Origin: Heliocidaris erythrogramma
Taxonomy: Eukaryota > Echinodermata > Echinoidea > Camarodonta > Echinometridae
DNA: 64,000 nt
Direction: 5' to 3'
Assembly (NCBI GenBank): GCA_025617745.1
Contig: CM046871.1
Span: 31,999,579-32,063,578 of the forward strand
The notes under the pieces were generated by a model that was given only the letters and a program-made list of their open reading frames with translations, was not told where the DNA came from and made no database searches. The stretch's first letter is position 1. Each line of letters opens with the position of its first letter. Of the stretch, positions 39,149 to 52,080 are shown one piece after another. Made by a program: the position numbers and the translations under genes.

Positions 39149-42100
39149 CATTATTGTTGTTGTTATCGTTATAACTATTATCATTGCTTGTACATGTAAA
39201 TATGTTTAAAACAGATGCATGAGATATTTCAATTAATTTGCTATTTATGTAATGAATCTTATGGGGCTAATCTTATTTAGCATATGCTCCCTTTATAAAC
39301 ATGTATGTATCATTGTGATTTTTACCCAAATTTGTGTATCATTGGGATGATGAGGCACTTCATCTTGACTGTTTAGGAAGGGGGGGGGGGGGAGCTGGTC
39401 AAATATATTACTGTACACATGCATGAAAAACAAAAAAACAAAAAGAGAAAAGGCAGGTATATGAAAAAGAAAGATAACTGTTCATGAACCAAGTCAGCAA
39501 AGGTATTTCAATGCAATACAGGATACACTTCCTGCTCCAGCCAATCTCAAAATATGGACTATTCATGCACTTGGAAGTTATGCAGTGACCACATACAATA
39601 ACTGAACAGTGATGTACATATTCAACTCTGCAAGTACACCTTGCATACTAGAAGGTACAATCAGAGACATACAGCACTCGGAAAGTTGGTACAAGGAAGA
39701 CAACGATTACAAGAAGGAAACTTGTACAGCCATTGCTTTTAAGTCATTAAATAATAGCACCTGATACTGCAGTAATACTTGGAAGTTGCCAAGCAACAAG
39801 ATACAATTCCAAACTTCAAGGACAGAAATGTCGTGTAAGATGAAGACAAACACATAGCGGTCTTCCTGCCAAAAATAATCAGCGCACCATATACTAGTAT
39901 AGCAGATCTTATATACTCACCTTGAAGGAAAGTAGAAATAGTTATTGAAGTTCGTACAAAGGAGAAAAGGAAGTTGAATGTAGAGGTTTCAGGAGTCACA
40001 TATTGAGAATCTGCCTAAAATTATTTTGCCTGACAAAGATATTAGTACAGACATGGACTCTGTATGAAAGGCAGCTTTATGAGCTGCATACACTCAGGCT
40101 AGCAACAAATAGCAATTAGCAAAGTCACTACAAAGCTGTGAGCTAATTGCATGATACACCATTGCCCTGTAGAAGACAACAAAGCAGAGAGTCAAGAAGA
40201 ACTACTTCAGACATAGAGGCTAACTTCATACACCCTGTGACCAGTCATGTCTTGAATGGAGATTGCACTTTCTTCAACATGTTCCAGTGTGCATATCCTA
40301 TCTTGTAGACCCCAGTCTTGGAGTCTCCAGGGTAAAGTAAAGGCATTGGCTTGGCACTGCAGTGTACTTACAGTGCACTTAAATTCCTAGCCTCACAAAT
40401 AATGACATAACTCACAGGTAGAGAAATGCATAACATGTCCTGGCAGTGTCTGCAACTGGAAAAGAAGATTCCTAAGAACAAAGTGCTGAACCCACAGCTG
40501 CCCATCCCAAGTCAAGTGACAGGTCCAGTATATGTCCAAGAACTACAGAATTTACCTCAACCTGAGCGTCATATACCGTATGCACCATCGAGACTGTACA
40601 CATTCTCATCAAACATCGATGTAGATCAGGATGTTGCCACACTTGATCATGGATTTAATACCTGTTCGTGCTAGTCAAAGTGCATGACATGTTTAAGGTA
40701 TCATATAGGCTAAAACTCGGGGAATATGTTATTTGTTTCTTCAGTTCGTTAAAAACATATTCTTTGTAGAGAATATGTTTCAGAGGATTAAAGGTTAGAG
40801 GGATTTGGAATACCTATGGTTATGTGTGTGTACAGTAGTATATTTCAACTGCACCCCCCCCCCCCCCCCCCCCTCCTCCTAGAAGAAGAATGTGATACTA
40901 TACTTTTAGTTAATTGTATACAGACTGGGAATTTCTTGGTGAAGACTTATCTCGCTGCCTTCATCTAAGTATTTTAATGAGAAAATGTATTTTTTAATTA
41001 TTTGTCCAACAGAATACTCCCTTTTTCATGGCACTTTCTACATATTTTCTACATATGAATACTAGAATACCGAAAGATTTATTTACAATCATTTTATGTT
41101 TCTACTGGTAAAGAATTATCAAGATAATTTACATTGTTTTATGACTTTTCAGCTTTTCCATTTTTTTTTTTTTACGCAGCTCTGATATATTTACTTGATT
41201 TATGTTATATTTTCCTTGCATTAATACCCTTGTTACATGCTTGTAGTAATATGAAAGTTGTTCAACAATTTAAAAACTTTGTTGGTTAATAGTTATAATA
41301 TTAGTAATATGTGATATTTTGGAGCTTTGCTTAATGTTGTACAAACACAGACATGTAATAAGCCAATTTTTACTTAGCTAGCTTCATTACTAATATCTAA
41401 AGGCTGTTTATTAGTTTATTTTTATCATTACATATGAGGGAGCGTAGCAACTGAGCAAGAACATTTTTGTTTATTTTTTAATAGTCAAACATTTAAAGTA
41501 TGTTAGCCAAATCCATAAGGCCTGTTGTAGTTTTCACTGTTTCAAATCTCTAGCTGGACAGTCCCCTCAAAAAACCTCCCTACCACTTTTAAGAAGATTT
41601 CTGTATGAGGAAACTAATAGTATACATCATGATGCACATTATATCCTTGCTCTTGAAAGGTGATTGATATTATCAGTAAATAATTTCAAAACTGGTTATA
41701 GATTCTTGAGATTTGATGACTTCATAAGTGGAAATAAAAACAAGAGAGTCCTCCAAAATGTGATAAGTATTGAGTGAAGGAACGATTATTCTAGTAAAAT
41801 AGTAAGAAAAGAAACTTATGGTTCATTCAATTATACAGATTTTGTGCTGAAAAAAAAAGGTTTCAGAGTCTGTAGGTGAATAATTTACATGAAAAGTGGC
41901 AATCTACCGCTTAAATCTGTAGACTTGACAAGTATGCAGTTGTCAATCATTATAGCAGTGCGATCATGTTTCAGGATTCGTTTCTGACTTATTTGTAGAA
42001 AATCTTAATGTTTACATAAAACCTATAACTAAACTACACCTATTGAAGAGAAAGCGAATGGTGTTTTTTGTACGGTGAAATAGTAACACTGTTAAAAGTT

Positions 42101-42765
42101 TTCAGAAATTGATATTGATATTGATATCTAGTGAAGTAAACCTTATGCATCAGCTATGGCTTGTCCTCATGAAATATACAATATACATACATGTACAGAG
42201 CTCCTACTCTGGTTCATCTTTATTACAATTAAAATTATTATTAGAACATGAAGACCTATATCATAAGATTATGTCTATTTAAAAAGACATTGAAAGTGGC
42301 TGTAAATTAAAAACAGACTAATGTGCGAAAATATATTGATAATCAGTTAGATTATAATTGTGTTTGTGAAACTTCCTTAACTTATTATTGAAATCAACCT
42401 AAATTCTTGTCATTAAAGAAGGTGTGGATTCTACAATGCTCAATAATTAGTATCCAGTTTCTAAATTTACCAGATTTTTGGGGTTTTTTCTTGAAAAAAC
42501 CTTGAAAGATAGAGTTTTCTAGATTATGATGTGCTCTTTAAATAATAATGATTTATTTGAACCATATATATATGCCATGAACAGTTCTTTACTCAGCAAT
42601 TCTCGAAACCTATTTACTTCATTTAGTATCATTGATTACAACAATATGTTCCATGTGTCATCTATTCTTTCAAGTTTTAACATGAAAATAAAGTTTGCCT
42701 TTGATTTGTTTCTCGTATATTAAAACCTTTGGGTATTATTTTAAGTCCCTTAGTATCATAAGATG
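39149..42765. other. Noncoding DNA
   Basis: No gene supported. A frame at 40426-40674 (82 codons, plus) has less biased composition but no domain I recognise. G14 near 39380 and C19 near 40854-40873 are homopolymers. Confidence 0.4.
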
Positions 42766-42769
42766 GTCA

Positions 42770-43335
42770 TAAATGGTCATGGTAATAATCACAGAATCAG
42801 AGATGATAGGGAAATGATAATAGTTGAAATGGTGATGGTGATCATGATGATGATAGTTGGAATGGTGATAATGATTTGATGATGGTGGTGATGGTGGTTA
42901 GAATGGTGATACTGATGGAGATGACAGCACAATTAGGATGATGTTTGGAATGGTGATAATGATGGTGATGATTATAATGATGGCTGGAATGGTAATAATG
43001 GTTGCAATGGTAATGAAGATGATGGTGATGATGATTATGATGGTTGGAATGGTGATAATGATGGTGATTATGCTGGTGATAATGATAATGATGGAATAGT
43101 AATTAATGATGATGATTGGAATGGTGATGATGATGATGGTTGGAATGATGATGATATGGAGATGATGGTGATAATGATGATGACCATCATGGAATGGTGA
43201 TAGTGATGGAGATAATGATGGTGATGATGATATTCGGAATGGTGATAATGATTATGATTATGGCAGTGATGATGACGATGATGGTTGAAATGGTAATGAT
43301 GATAATGGTTGCAATGGTGATAATGATTTTTATGA
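42770..43335. repeat. Degenerate (GATGGT/GATGAT)n satellite
   Basis: About 570 bp of GATGGTGATAATGAT-type words with a recurrent TGGAATGGTGATAATGATGG unit. Interrupted and diverged, so old. Confidence 0.85.
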
Positions 43336-43449
43336 TTTCAGCCTTTTCCTAGCATTTTCAATTCGTAGACTCTACTACCTATTTTAGTGAAATAGCGCCC
43401 CTTTGGTCTCAATAGGGCATAAACCGTGTGAAAAATGGATTTTTGACGA

Positions 43450-44200
43450 TTCGTGGAAAGATTAGGATGAAACAGACAAAAGGGGAGGTGAAAGAGGGAG
43501 AGAGGAATAAAGGAAAGGGAGAGAAGAGACAGAGAAAAAGAAAAAAGACAGATAAGAGAGTGATAGAGGAGTAAAGGAAAAGAGAGAGAGAGAGAGGAGT
43601 AAAGAAAAGGGAGAGAAGAGACAGAGAGATAATAATAATAATACATGTGACTTATATAGCGCACTTTCCATCCTGATTAGATGCTCAAGGCGCTCCAGAG
43701 CAAATTAATACACAAAGAATGAGAGGTAAAATTATTAACACTGAACGAATAATGAATAGATAGAAAAAAAGAGAGACAAATAGGAGAGTGATAGAGGAGT
43801 GAAGGAAAAGAGAGAGAGAGAGAGGAGTAAAGAAAAGGGAGAGAAGAGACAGAGAGATAATAATAATAATACATGTGACTTATATAGCGCACTTTCCATC
43901 CTGATTAGATGCTCAAGGCGCTCCAGAGCAAATTAATACACAAAGAATGAGAGGTAAAAATTATTAACACTGAACGAATAATGAATAGATAGAAAAAAGA
44001 GAGACAAATAGGAGAGTGATAGAGGAGTGAAGGAAAAAGGAGAGAAGAGAGAGGAGTAAAGGAAAGGGAGAAAAGAGACAGAAAAAGCCAGATAGGAGAG
44101 TGATAGAGGAGTAAAGGGGAAGGGAGAGCAGAGAGAGAGGAGTAAAGAAAAGGGAGAAAAAAGACAGAGAGAACAAAATGGGGAAAAAAATCAGATATTG
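43450..44200. repeat. Purine-rich region with about 230-bp tandem duplication
   Basis: GAGAGAGGAGTAAAG-type sequence surrounds two near-identical copies (about 43590-43815 and 43825-44040) of a segment with CTTATATAGCGCACTTTCCA followed by GATGCTCAAGGCGCT and then CACTGAACGAATAATGAATA. The ATATAGCGC...GCTCAAGGCGC core is a familiar dispersed repeat in marine invertebrates; I do not assign a class. Confidence 0.75.
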
Positions 44201-44279
44201 TTCAAAGAGAATTGTAATGTAGATTGACGAGTGAAAAGAAATCACTTTCAATAGACATGACACGCAAATATCGAAAATT

Positions 44280-44700
44280 CTGACATTGCTGATGATGAGG
44301 ATAATGGTGGTGATGGTGATGATGGTTGTGATGAAGATGATAATGGTGATGATAATGGGGATGGTGATAATGATGATAATGGTGATTATGATGATGATGC
44401 TAATGATATAATGATAATAATATTGATGATATGATGATGATGCTGATGATATATATAAAATGATGATTGTGGCGATTATGGCGATGATGATAATGGTGAT
44501 GACGATGATGATGGTGATAATGATGATAATGACGACAATGGTGGTGATGATTATGCTGATAATGATTATTCTGATGATGATTATGGTGATGATTATGATA
44601 AGCATCATCATCATCATGAATATCATCACAGTGATGATGATAATGATGTTGATGATAATCATGATGATGATAATGATAATAGTGATGACCATGACAGAAA
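44280..44700. repeat. (GAT)n-type degenerate microsatellite
   Basis: GATGATAATGGTGAT-like words for about 420 bp. The Ile/Met-rich frames on both strands (including a 251-aa one on the minus strand) are products of this repeat. Confidence 0.9.
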
Positions 44701-46499
44701 TGACATTGACCTTAGCCATGCCAAATATGAAAGAGAGATGACATTTCGTGAAGAAGATACGATCATAAGTTGATTTTTACAAAATGACGCTTGGATGACG
44801 TCACAATAATCTGATGACCTTGAAAAAGATGCTGGAACTTGACCTTATTAGGACTGATAACTGACAAAAATTTGAAGATAATTGACTAAGCCAATTTTGA
44901 GAAATTGTGATATCAAATAGAACTATTTGATATTGCAGGATACTGGGAGATAAAGCCCATAGCTCTAATACACGACAAGGAATCACAATTTCCATAGGGT
45001 TGTACACAAACTACTGCACACTACTTTCTAATAGACATAACACGGAAAATAAGGGAGTTTATTGCATGGTTTGTGATTGTTTATGTTATAATAGTCGAAG
45101 AGGATGGTAAAATGACAGGCAAAAAGAAGGAAAAAAAAATTATGGACCCACCGGGGATCGAACCTGGGTCACCGGAATGGGAGGCAAGTGCTTTGACCAA
45201 TAGACCAAAATATTTCCCATAGAGATAACACGTAAACGAAAAACGGGATTCTCAAATCACATTTTGTAGTTTAAAAATGACAATGATCCCGACATCAGAT
45301 TGAAAAAACCGAACCCTCATAGAAAGAGTATTTATCAGGCTACAACATATTAAAATCTGGAAGGAAATAGACCAAAAATAACTGAGATACTGCTCAGAGA
45401 ATGATGTCATGTAGATTCATGATTCGAAAAAAAATCATCTTCCATAGACATAACACGCAAATAGGGAAAATTCTGACATGTCGTTTTTAATTGAAAATTT
45501 CACTTTGATGACGTCATCAAAATGAAAAATGGTGGAAACTCGTCTGGTAGAGAATTGTCTCAGCTATAACATATCAAAATTTGGAAGAAAATCGACAACC
45601 TATTACTGAAATATTATCAAATGAATACAAAAATGATGACGTAATTTTTTTAAAATCATTTTTTTTAATTCATATGGAAAAATGATGACGTCAGACCATG
45701 CGATCGGCAAAAATTCTGCATGAATTCAAATCTACAACTCCAAGGCTTTCAGAATATGTAAAGAAATTGGGGGGTTTCCTCGCATTCTGACGAGCTATGG
45801 CGGATTCTATATAGGCATGTTTTTACCACTTTTTACATTAGAATGCCCATTGACGCGCGCACGAATTTTAAAGTTTGACGCGCGCGTGTGGCATTATGGA
45901 AGGTCGATAATGACTGTAAATAGTTGGAAATTGTCAAGAATAGTGTCAGGAAGACATACCATGCGAAAAACGGCGTTTTTACGTTATGTACGCGCTGCGC
46001 GCGCGCATAACGCGCACACGGACGCGCACGGACGGAAAATTTTTAAATGCTTAAAATGTCCTGAACCGTACTCTAATTTGATTAAAAAATGATTTTGAGC
46101 ATTTCTAAATTTTGACGCGCGCGTACGTGCGCGTCATGATGCGTGCGCGGATTTTGATGACATTTTATGTTGACCCTTGACCTGAAGTTTATGTGTGTCA
46201 AATATGGTTCATTTTTGATGACTCGTTATGAAGATATAAACGATAATGTCATTTTACAAAATGGCGCCTGGATGACGTCACGATGACCTGATGACCTTGA
46301 AAATGATATTTTCGCTTGACCTTACATGACATGATAACTGACGGCAATGTCATGAAATTTGACTGAAAAGTTTTAGAGATTTCGTGGAAACAAGAAAGGG
46401 GGAGAAAATAAAAATAAATAATAATAATAATAAAGAAATAAAGAAAGAAAATTCTGACGAATATAAGAGGTGATCTGTCGACTACGACAGATCACCTAA
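44700..46499. repeat. Array unit Y1 (left end diverged)
   Basis: Shares with the other Y units, in order: the AACTATTTGATATTGCAGGA block, a tRNA-like segment (45142-45210), AACACGCAAATAGGGAAAAT, GATGACGTCA motifs and CpG-rich islands. It ends in a perfect 13-bp hairpin AGGTGATCTGTCG-ACTA-CGACAGATCACCT (46468-46497) followed by AA. Its left TIR is not found; the first part (44690-44910) is most like Y5. Confidence 0.8.
45142..45210 (-). ncRNA. tRNA-like Pol III box segment in Y1 (SINE head or tRNA relic)
   Basis: Minus strand reads TGGTCTATTGGTCAAAGCAC (A-box-like), CTTGCCTCCCATTCCGG, then GGTTCGATCCCCGG (perfect B box). The D-arm to T-arm spacing is that of a tRNA, the middle recalling tRNA-Gly(CCC). 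The 5' and 3' acceptor strands do not pair, so it is not a functional tRNA gene. Confidence 0.6.
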
Positions 46500-46500
46500 T

Positions 46501-47239
46501 AATACCTACAACGTGTGTGTCTATGGCAAAATGGGCAGTTTTAACTTTGAAAGCCATTTTCACCCTATAAACGCCCGTTAAAACGTTAAAGCTACACGGG
46601 CCTTTTTTGTGTAGAATTTTTTGCTCTATCATCTGAATCAAGTCCCAAGTCTCTAGCACCACGCAAACTGAAGTTAGATACCCGTTCGAGGTCCGAAAAG
46701 GGCATTTTTCACCAAAAAATGACTAAATGAAGCCTGGATGACGTCATAATGACGTCGTGAACTTGAAAGTTTTACTGTGAACTCTTCTTATCAGGTCTCA
46801 TGACTGCGTCGAATTTGAAAAAGATTCACTCTTTCGTTTTCGAGTTATTTGCCCGTAAAAGGGGGGGGGGTCCAAAAGACAACAAATGATTTTTTATTAA
46901 AAAAACTGAATGAGCTACGAATCTGCTTTTTTGTGTGCAATGTGGGTTGTTCAAGATGGGATGATTGTGGCAAGATTCAGAAGGATTGGCCGTCTTGTTT
47001 AGGACTTATCGGAATTGGCATAATAAATGGTGGATTAAGGTGAAATTAGTATGGAATTTCCCGTTTTTCCCCGTTTTTTCATTTGTCAATGGGAGGAAAA
47101 TAAGCCCAAATGTGAAGAATCTTGAAGTTGGAAGTAAAATGGTGCCACATTTCCTCCAAAGTTGAACCCTTTTTTTCGTTGTAGATGGCAGGGTGGAGGA
47201 GATATTAAGGAAAAGATGGACAAGAAAACGACGTCGACA

Positions 47240-47275
<36 letters not shown>

Positions 47276-47731
47276 TATAATTGAGCTACGAATCTGCTTT
47301 CTTCTGTGCATGATGTTTGGTCAAGATGGGATGATTGTGGCAAGATTGAGAAAGATTGCCCGTCTTGTTTAGGAGTAATCGGGGTTGGCATATTTGATTG
47401 TTGTGGGGGCACTTACGCGCGAAGGTAAGCGTCCGCCCGCGTCCAAGTTTGTGAAATTGACCGGATTGATATTAGCTTCAATCATGCCATATATGAATAA
47501 GAAATGACTTTCCGTTACGAAGATATGGCCATGAGTTGATTTTCACAACATGGCGCCTGGATGACGTCACGATGACCTGATGAGCTTGAAAAAGATTTCT
47601 GAGCTTGATCTCATAGGGCCTGATGACTGACGGAAATGTCATGAAAATTGACTGGACAGTTTTTGAGATTTCGTGGCAACAAAAAGTAGGCGGAAAAAGG
47701 AAAGCTCGTTTTGGCGAAAGTAAATTTTAAT
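46501..47731. repeat. Array unit X1 (1.23 kb)
   Basis: Starts AATACCTACAACGTGTGTGT and ends GGCGAAAGTAAATTTTAAT. Contains an internal direct repeat of about 110 bp (from GAGCTACGAATCTGCTTT at about 46911 and 47283), a G10 run, an A28 run, and a 3' part related to Y (GATGACGTCACGATGACCTG). Short frames conserved between X copies follow from recent duplication and show no protein motif. Confidence 0.9.
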
Positions 47732-47760
47732 ACTAGAGTTTAATTCGTCATGAGGACGAA

Positions 47761-49604
47761 TTAGGTGATCTGTCTTTCAATTTGTACGATCATGATTGTA
47801 ATCAGGATGATCATAATAATGGGGAAATGCTAAACTGAAGATAGGAAGTCAAGAATGCCATGAATGAAGATGCTTCTTGAGGAGAGGAATGTAGCAAAAT
47901 GTGTAACGGTCATTATAAAATGATTATGGTGATGATAATGGTGATTATGATGATTATAATGATATGATAATTTAAGATAATTGACTAAGCCAATTTTGAG
48001 AAATTGTGATATCAAACAGGACTATTTGATATTGCAGGATACTTGGGAGATAAACCCCGTAGCTCTAATATACGTCAGGGAATCAAAATTTCAATAGGGT
48101 TGTACACAAGCTACTGCACACTAATTTCTAATAGACATAACATGCAAAATAAGGCATTTTATTTAATGGTTTGTGATTGTTTATGTTATAATAGTCGTAG
48201 AGGATGGTAAAATGACAAGCAAAAAGAAGCAAAAAAAAAAAAAAAAAAAAAAAAAATCGCCCCGGGGATCGAACCAGGTACCTTGACCATGGTAGTCATG
48301 TGCTTTACCGATAGACCAAAATATTTCCCATAGAGATAACACGTAAACGAAAAACGGGATACTCAAATCACATTTTGTACTGAAAAATTGGGCATGATGC
48401 GGACATCTGATCAAAAATTGGAGGGCACACTTATAAAAGCTTATAGTCTCAGCTACAACATATTAAAATCTGGATGAAAATAGACAAGAAATAACTGAGA
48501 TAGTGCTCAGAGAACGATGTCATGTAGATTCATGATTCGAAAACAAATCATCTTCCATAGACATAACACGCAAATAGGGAAAATTCTGACATGGTGTCTT
48601 CAATTGAAAATTTCACTGTGATGACGTCACCAAAATGAAAAACCGTGGTGACTGCATTTGTAGAGAATTGTCTCAGCTACAACATATCGAAATCCCGGCG
48701 AAAATCGGCCAACAATTACGGAGAAAATCTTGCTTAAAGTTAAAATTTATGATGTCATTTTTGAAAAAATGAAATTTTAAGAACCGACGCCATTTTGATG
48801 TCGTTGTAATATATTTGAGCGTCAAATGACCCATGAAATCATATCTATGATTCATTCCCTACCCAAAGATGAAAAAAAATTGGAGGTTTCAGGACTATTT
48901 AAAGAGCTACAGTTAATTTTGTAGAGGCATGTTTTTGTACGTTTTTACATTATTTCCGCCATAGACGCGCGCACGGATTTTGGACTTTGACGCGCCCGTA
49001 CGACCTTATTATTGATCGAAATTGATTCCAAGTTGATGGGAATGATCAAGAAAAATGTCAGGAAGTCAAACCATGCGAAAAAACGGCGTTTTTACGTTCT
49101 GTACGTGCTGCACGCGCGCATAACGCGCGCGCGGACGCGCACGGACGGAAAATTTTAAAATGCTTAAAATGTCCTGAACAATACTCTAATTTGATTAAAA
49201 AGTGATTTTGAGCATTTTTAAATTTTGACGCGCGCGTACGTGCGCGTCATGATGTGCGCGCGGATTTTCATGACATTTTATGTTGACCCTTGACCTGAAG
49301 TTTAAGTGTACCAAATATGGTTGACTTTGGATGACTTGTAATGAAAATATCAACGATAATGTCATTTTACAAAATGGCGTCTGGATGACGTCACGATGAC
49401 CTGATGACTTTGAAAAAGATTTTGGAGCTTGACCTGTTATGACCTGATGACTGACGGAAATGTCATAAAACTTGACTGGAAAGTTTTTGAGATTTCGTTG
49501 CAACAAGAAAGTGGGAGAAAAATAAAAATAAATAAATAATAATAAAGAAAGAAAATTCTGACGAAATTAAGAGGTGATCTGTCGATATTCGACAGATCAC
49601 CTAA
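47761..49604. mobile_element. Array unit Y2: 1.84-kb TIR element, non-autonomous
   Basis: Perfect 14-bp TIRs: TTAGGTGATCTGTC (47761-47774) and GACAGATCACCTAA (49591-49604). The right end is doubled into a hairpin, AGGTGATCTGTCGA-TAT-TCGACAGATCACCT (49572-49602). Just outside the left end is another palindrome TTCGTC-ATGAG-GACGAA. There is no coding sequence. The structure recalls either a TIR element or a non-autonomous Helentron with asymmetric ends and 3' hairpin; I cannot decide. Confidence 0.7.
48258..48320 (-). ncRNA. tRNA-like Pol III box segment in Y2
   Basis: Minus strand: TGGTCTATCGGTAAAGCACA, ATGACTACCATGGTCAAGG, GGTTCGATCCCCGGGG, then T20 that would act as a Pol III terminator. 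The anticodon-arm region differs from Y1 and Y5. Confidence 0.6.
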
Positions 49605-49605
49605 T

Positions 49606-50348
49606 AATACCTACAACGTGTGTGTCTATGGCAAAATGGGCAGTTTTAACTTTGAAAGCCATTTTCACCCTATAAACGCCCGTTAAAACGTTAAAGCTAC
49701 ACGGGCCTTTTTTGTGTAGAATTTTTTGCTCTATCATCTGAATCAAGTCCCAAGTCTCTAGCACCACGCAAACTGAAGTTAGATACCCCGTTCGAGGTCC
49801 GAAAAGGGCATTTTTCACCAAAAAATGACTAAATGAAGCCTGGATGACGTCATAATGACGTCGTGAACTTGAAAGTTTTACTGTGAACTCTTCTTATCAG
49901 GTCTCATGACTGCGTCGAATTTGAAAAAGATTCACTCTTTCGTTTTCGAGTTATTTGCCCCGTAAAAGGGGGGGGGGGGTCCAAAAGACAACAAATGATT
50001 TTTTATTAAAAAAACTGAATGAGCTACGAATCTGCTTTTTTGTGTGCAATGTGGGTTGTTCAAGATGGGATGATTGTGGCAAGATTCAGAAGGATTGGCC
50101 GTCTTGTTTAGGACTTATCGGAATTGGCATAATAAATGGTGGATTAAGGTGAAATTAGTATGGAATTTCCCGTTTTTCCCCGTTTTTTCATTTGTCAATG
50201 GGAGGAAAATAAGCCCAAATGTGAAGAATCTTGAAGTTGGAAGTAAAATGGTGCCACATTTCCTCCAAAGTTGAACCCTTTTTTTCGTTGTAGATGGCAG
50301 GGTGGAGGAGATATTAAGGAAAAGATGGACAAGAAAACGACGTCGACA

Positions 50349-50386
<38 letters not shown>

Positions 50387-50841
50387 TATAATTGAGCTAC
50401 GAATCTGCTTTCTTCTGTGCATGATGTTTGGTCAAGATGGGATGATTGTGGCAAGATTGAGAAAGATTGCCCGTCTTGTTTAGGAGTAATCGGGGTTGGC
50501 ATATTTGATTGTTGTGGGGCACTTACGCGCGAAGGTAAGCGTCCGCCCGCGTCCAAGTTTGTGAAATTGACCGGATTGATATTAGCTTCAATCATGCCAT
50601 ATATGAATAAGAAATGACTTTCCGTTACGAAGATATGGCCATGAGTTGATTTTCACAACATGGCGCCTGGATGACGTCACGATGACCTGATGAGCTTGAA
50701 AAAGATTTCTGAGCTTGATCTCATAGGGCCTGATGACTGACGGAAATGTCATGAAAATTGACTGGACAGTTTTTGAGATTTCGTGGCAACAAAAAGTAGG
50801 CGGAAAAAGGAAAGCTCGTTTTGGCGAAAGTAAATTTTAAT
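49606..50841. repeat. Array unit X2
   Basis: First of three head-to-tail X copies (period 1238 then 1237 bp). Nearly identical to X3 and X4, with differences mainly in G-run and A-run length. Confidence 0.95.
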
Positions 50842-50843
50842 AT

Positions 50844-51584
50844 AATACCTACAACGTGTGTGTCTATGGCAAAATGGGCAGTTTTAACTTTGAAAGCCAT
50901 TTTCACCCTATAAACGCCCGTTAAAACGTTAAAGCTACACGGGCCTTTTTTGTGTAGAATTTTTTGCTCTATCATCTGAATCAAGTCCCAAGTCTCTAGC
51001 ACCACGCAAACTGAAGTTAGATACCCGTTCGAGGTCCGAAAAGGGCATTTTTCACCAAAAAATGACTAAATGAAGCCTGGATGACGTCATAATGACGTCG
51101 TGAACTTGAAAGTTTTACTGTGAACTCTTCTTATCAGGTCTCATGACTGCGTCGAATTTGAAAAAGATTCACTCTTTCGTTTTCGAGTTATTTGCCCCGT
51201 AAAAGGGGGGGGGGTCCAAAAGACAACAAATGATTTTTTTATTAAAAAAACTGAATGAGCTACGAATCTGCTTTTTTGTGTGCATGTGGGTTGTTCAAGA
51301 TGGGATGATTGTGGCAAGATTCAGAAGGATTGGCCGTCTTGTTTAGGACTTATCGGAATTGGCATAATAAATGGTGGATTAAGGTGAAATTAGTATGGAA
51401 TTTCCCGTTTTTTCCCCGTTTTTTCATTTGTCAATGGGAGGAAAATAAGCCCAAATGTGAAGAATCTTGAAGTTGGAAGTAAAATGGTGCCACATTTCCT
51501 CCAAAGTTGAACCCTTTTTTTCGTTGTAGATGGCAGGGTGGAGGAGATATTAAGGAAAAGATGGACAAGAAAACGACGTCGACA

Positions 51585-51622
<38 letters not shown>

Positions 51623-52080
51623 TATAATTGAGCTACGAATCTGCTTTCTTCTGTGCATGATGTTTGGTCAAGATGGGATGATTGTGGCAAGATTGAGAAA
51701 GATTGCCCGTCTTGTTTAGGAGTAATCGGGGTTGGCATATTTGATTGTTGTGGGGGCACTTACGCGCGAAGGTAAGCGTCCGCCCGCGTCCAAGTTTGTG
51801 AAATTGACCGGATTGATATTAGCTTCAATCATGCCATATATGAATAAGAAATGACTTTCCGTTACGAAGATATGGCCATGAGTTGATTTTCACAACATGG
51901 CGCCTGGATGACGTCACGATGACCTGATGAGCTTGAAAAAGATTTCTGAGCTTGATCTCATAGGGCCTGATGACTGACGGAAATGTCATGAAAATTGACT
52001 GGACAGTTTTTGAGATTTCGTGGCAACAAAAAGTAGGCGGAAAAAGGAAAGCTCGTTTTGGCGAAAGTAAATTTTAATAT
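50844..52080. repeat. Array unit X3
   Basis: Follows X2 with no spacer; the junction reads TTTTAATATAATACC. Same internal 110-bp repeat pair, G9 and A27 runs. Confidence 0.95.

Noticed and set aside
40426..40674. 82-aa plus-strand frame
   Set aside because: Composition is less biased but there is no motif, no splice context I trust and no neighbour evidence.
43964..44741. 251-aa (minus) and 93-aa (plus) Ile/Met-rich frames
   Set aside because: Translation of (GAT)n-type microsatellite; no stops because of composition only.
47735..47775. Hammerhead-ribozyme-like string GTCATGAGGACGAA at Y unit left ends
   Set aside because: Resembles stem II plus GAA of a hammerhead, but the CUGAUGA core and pairing stems I and III are missing. 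It is better explained as an 8-bp palindrome.
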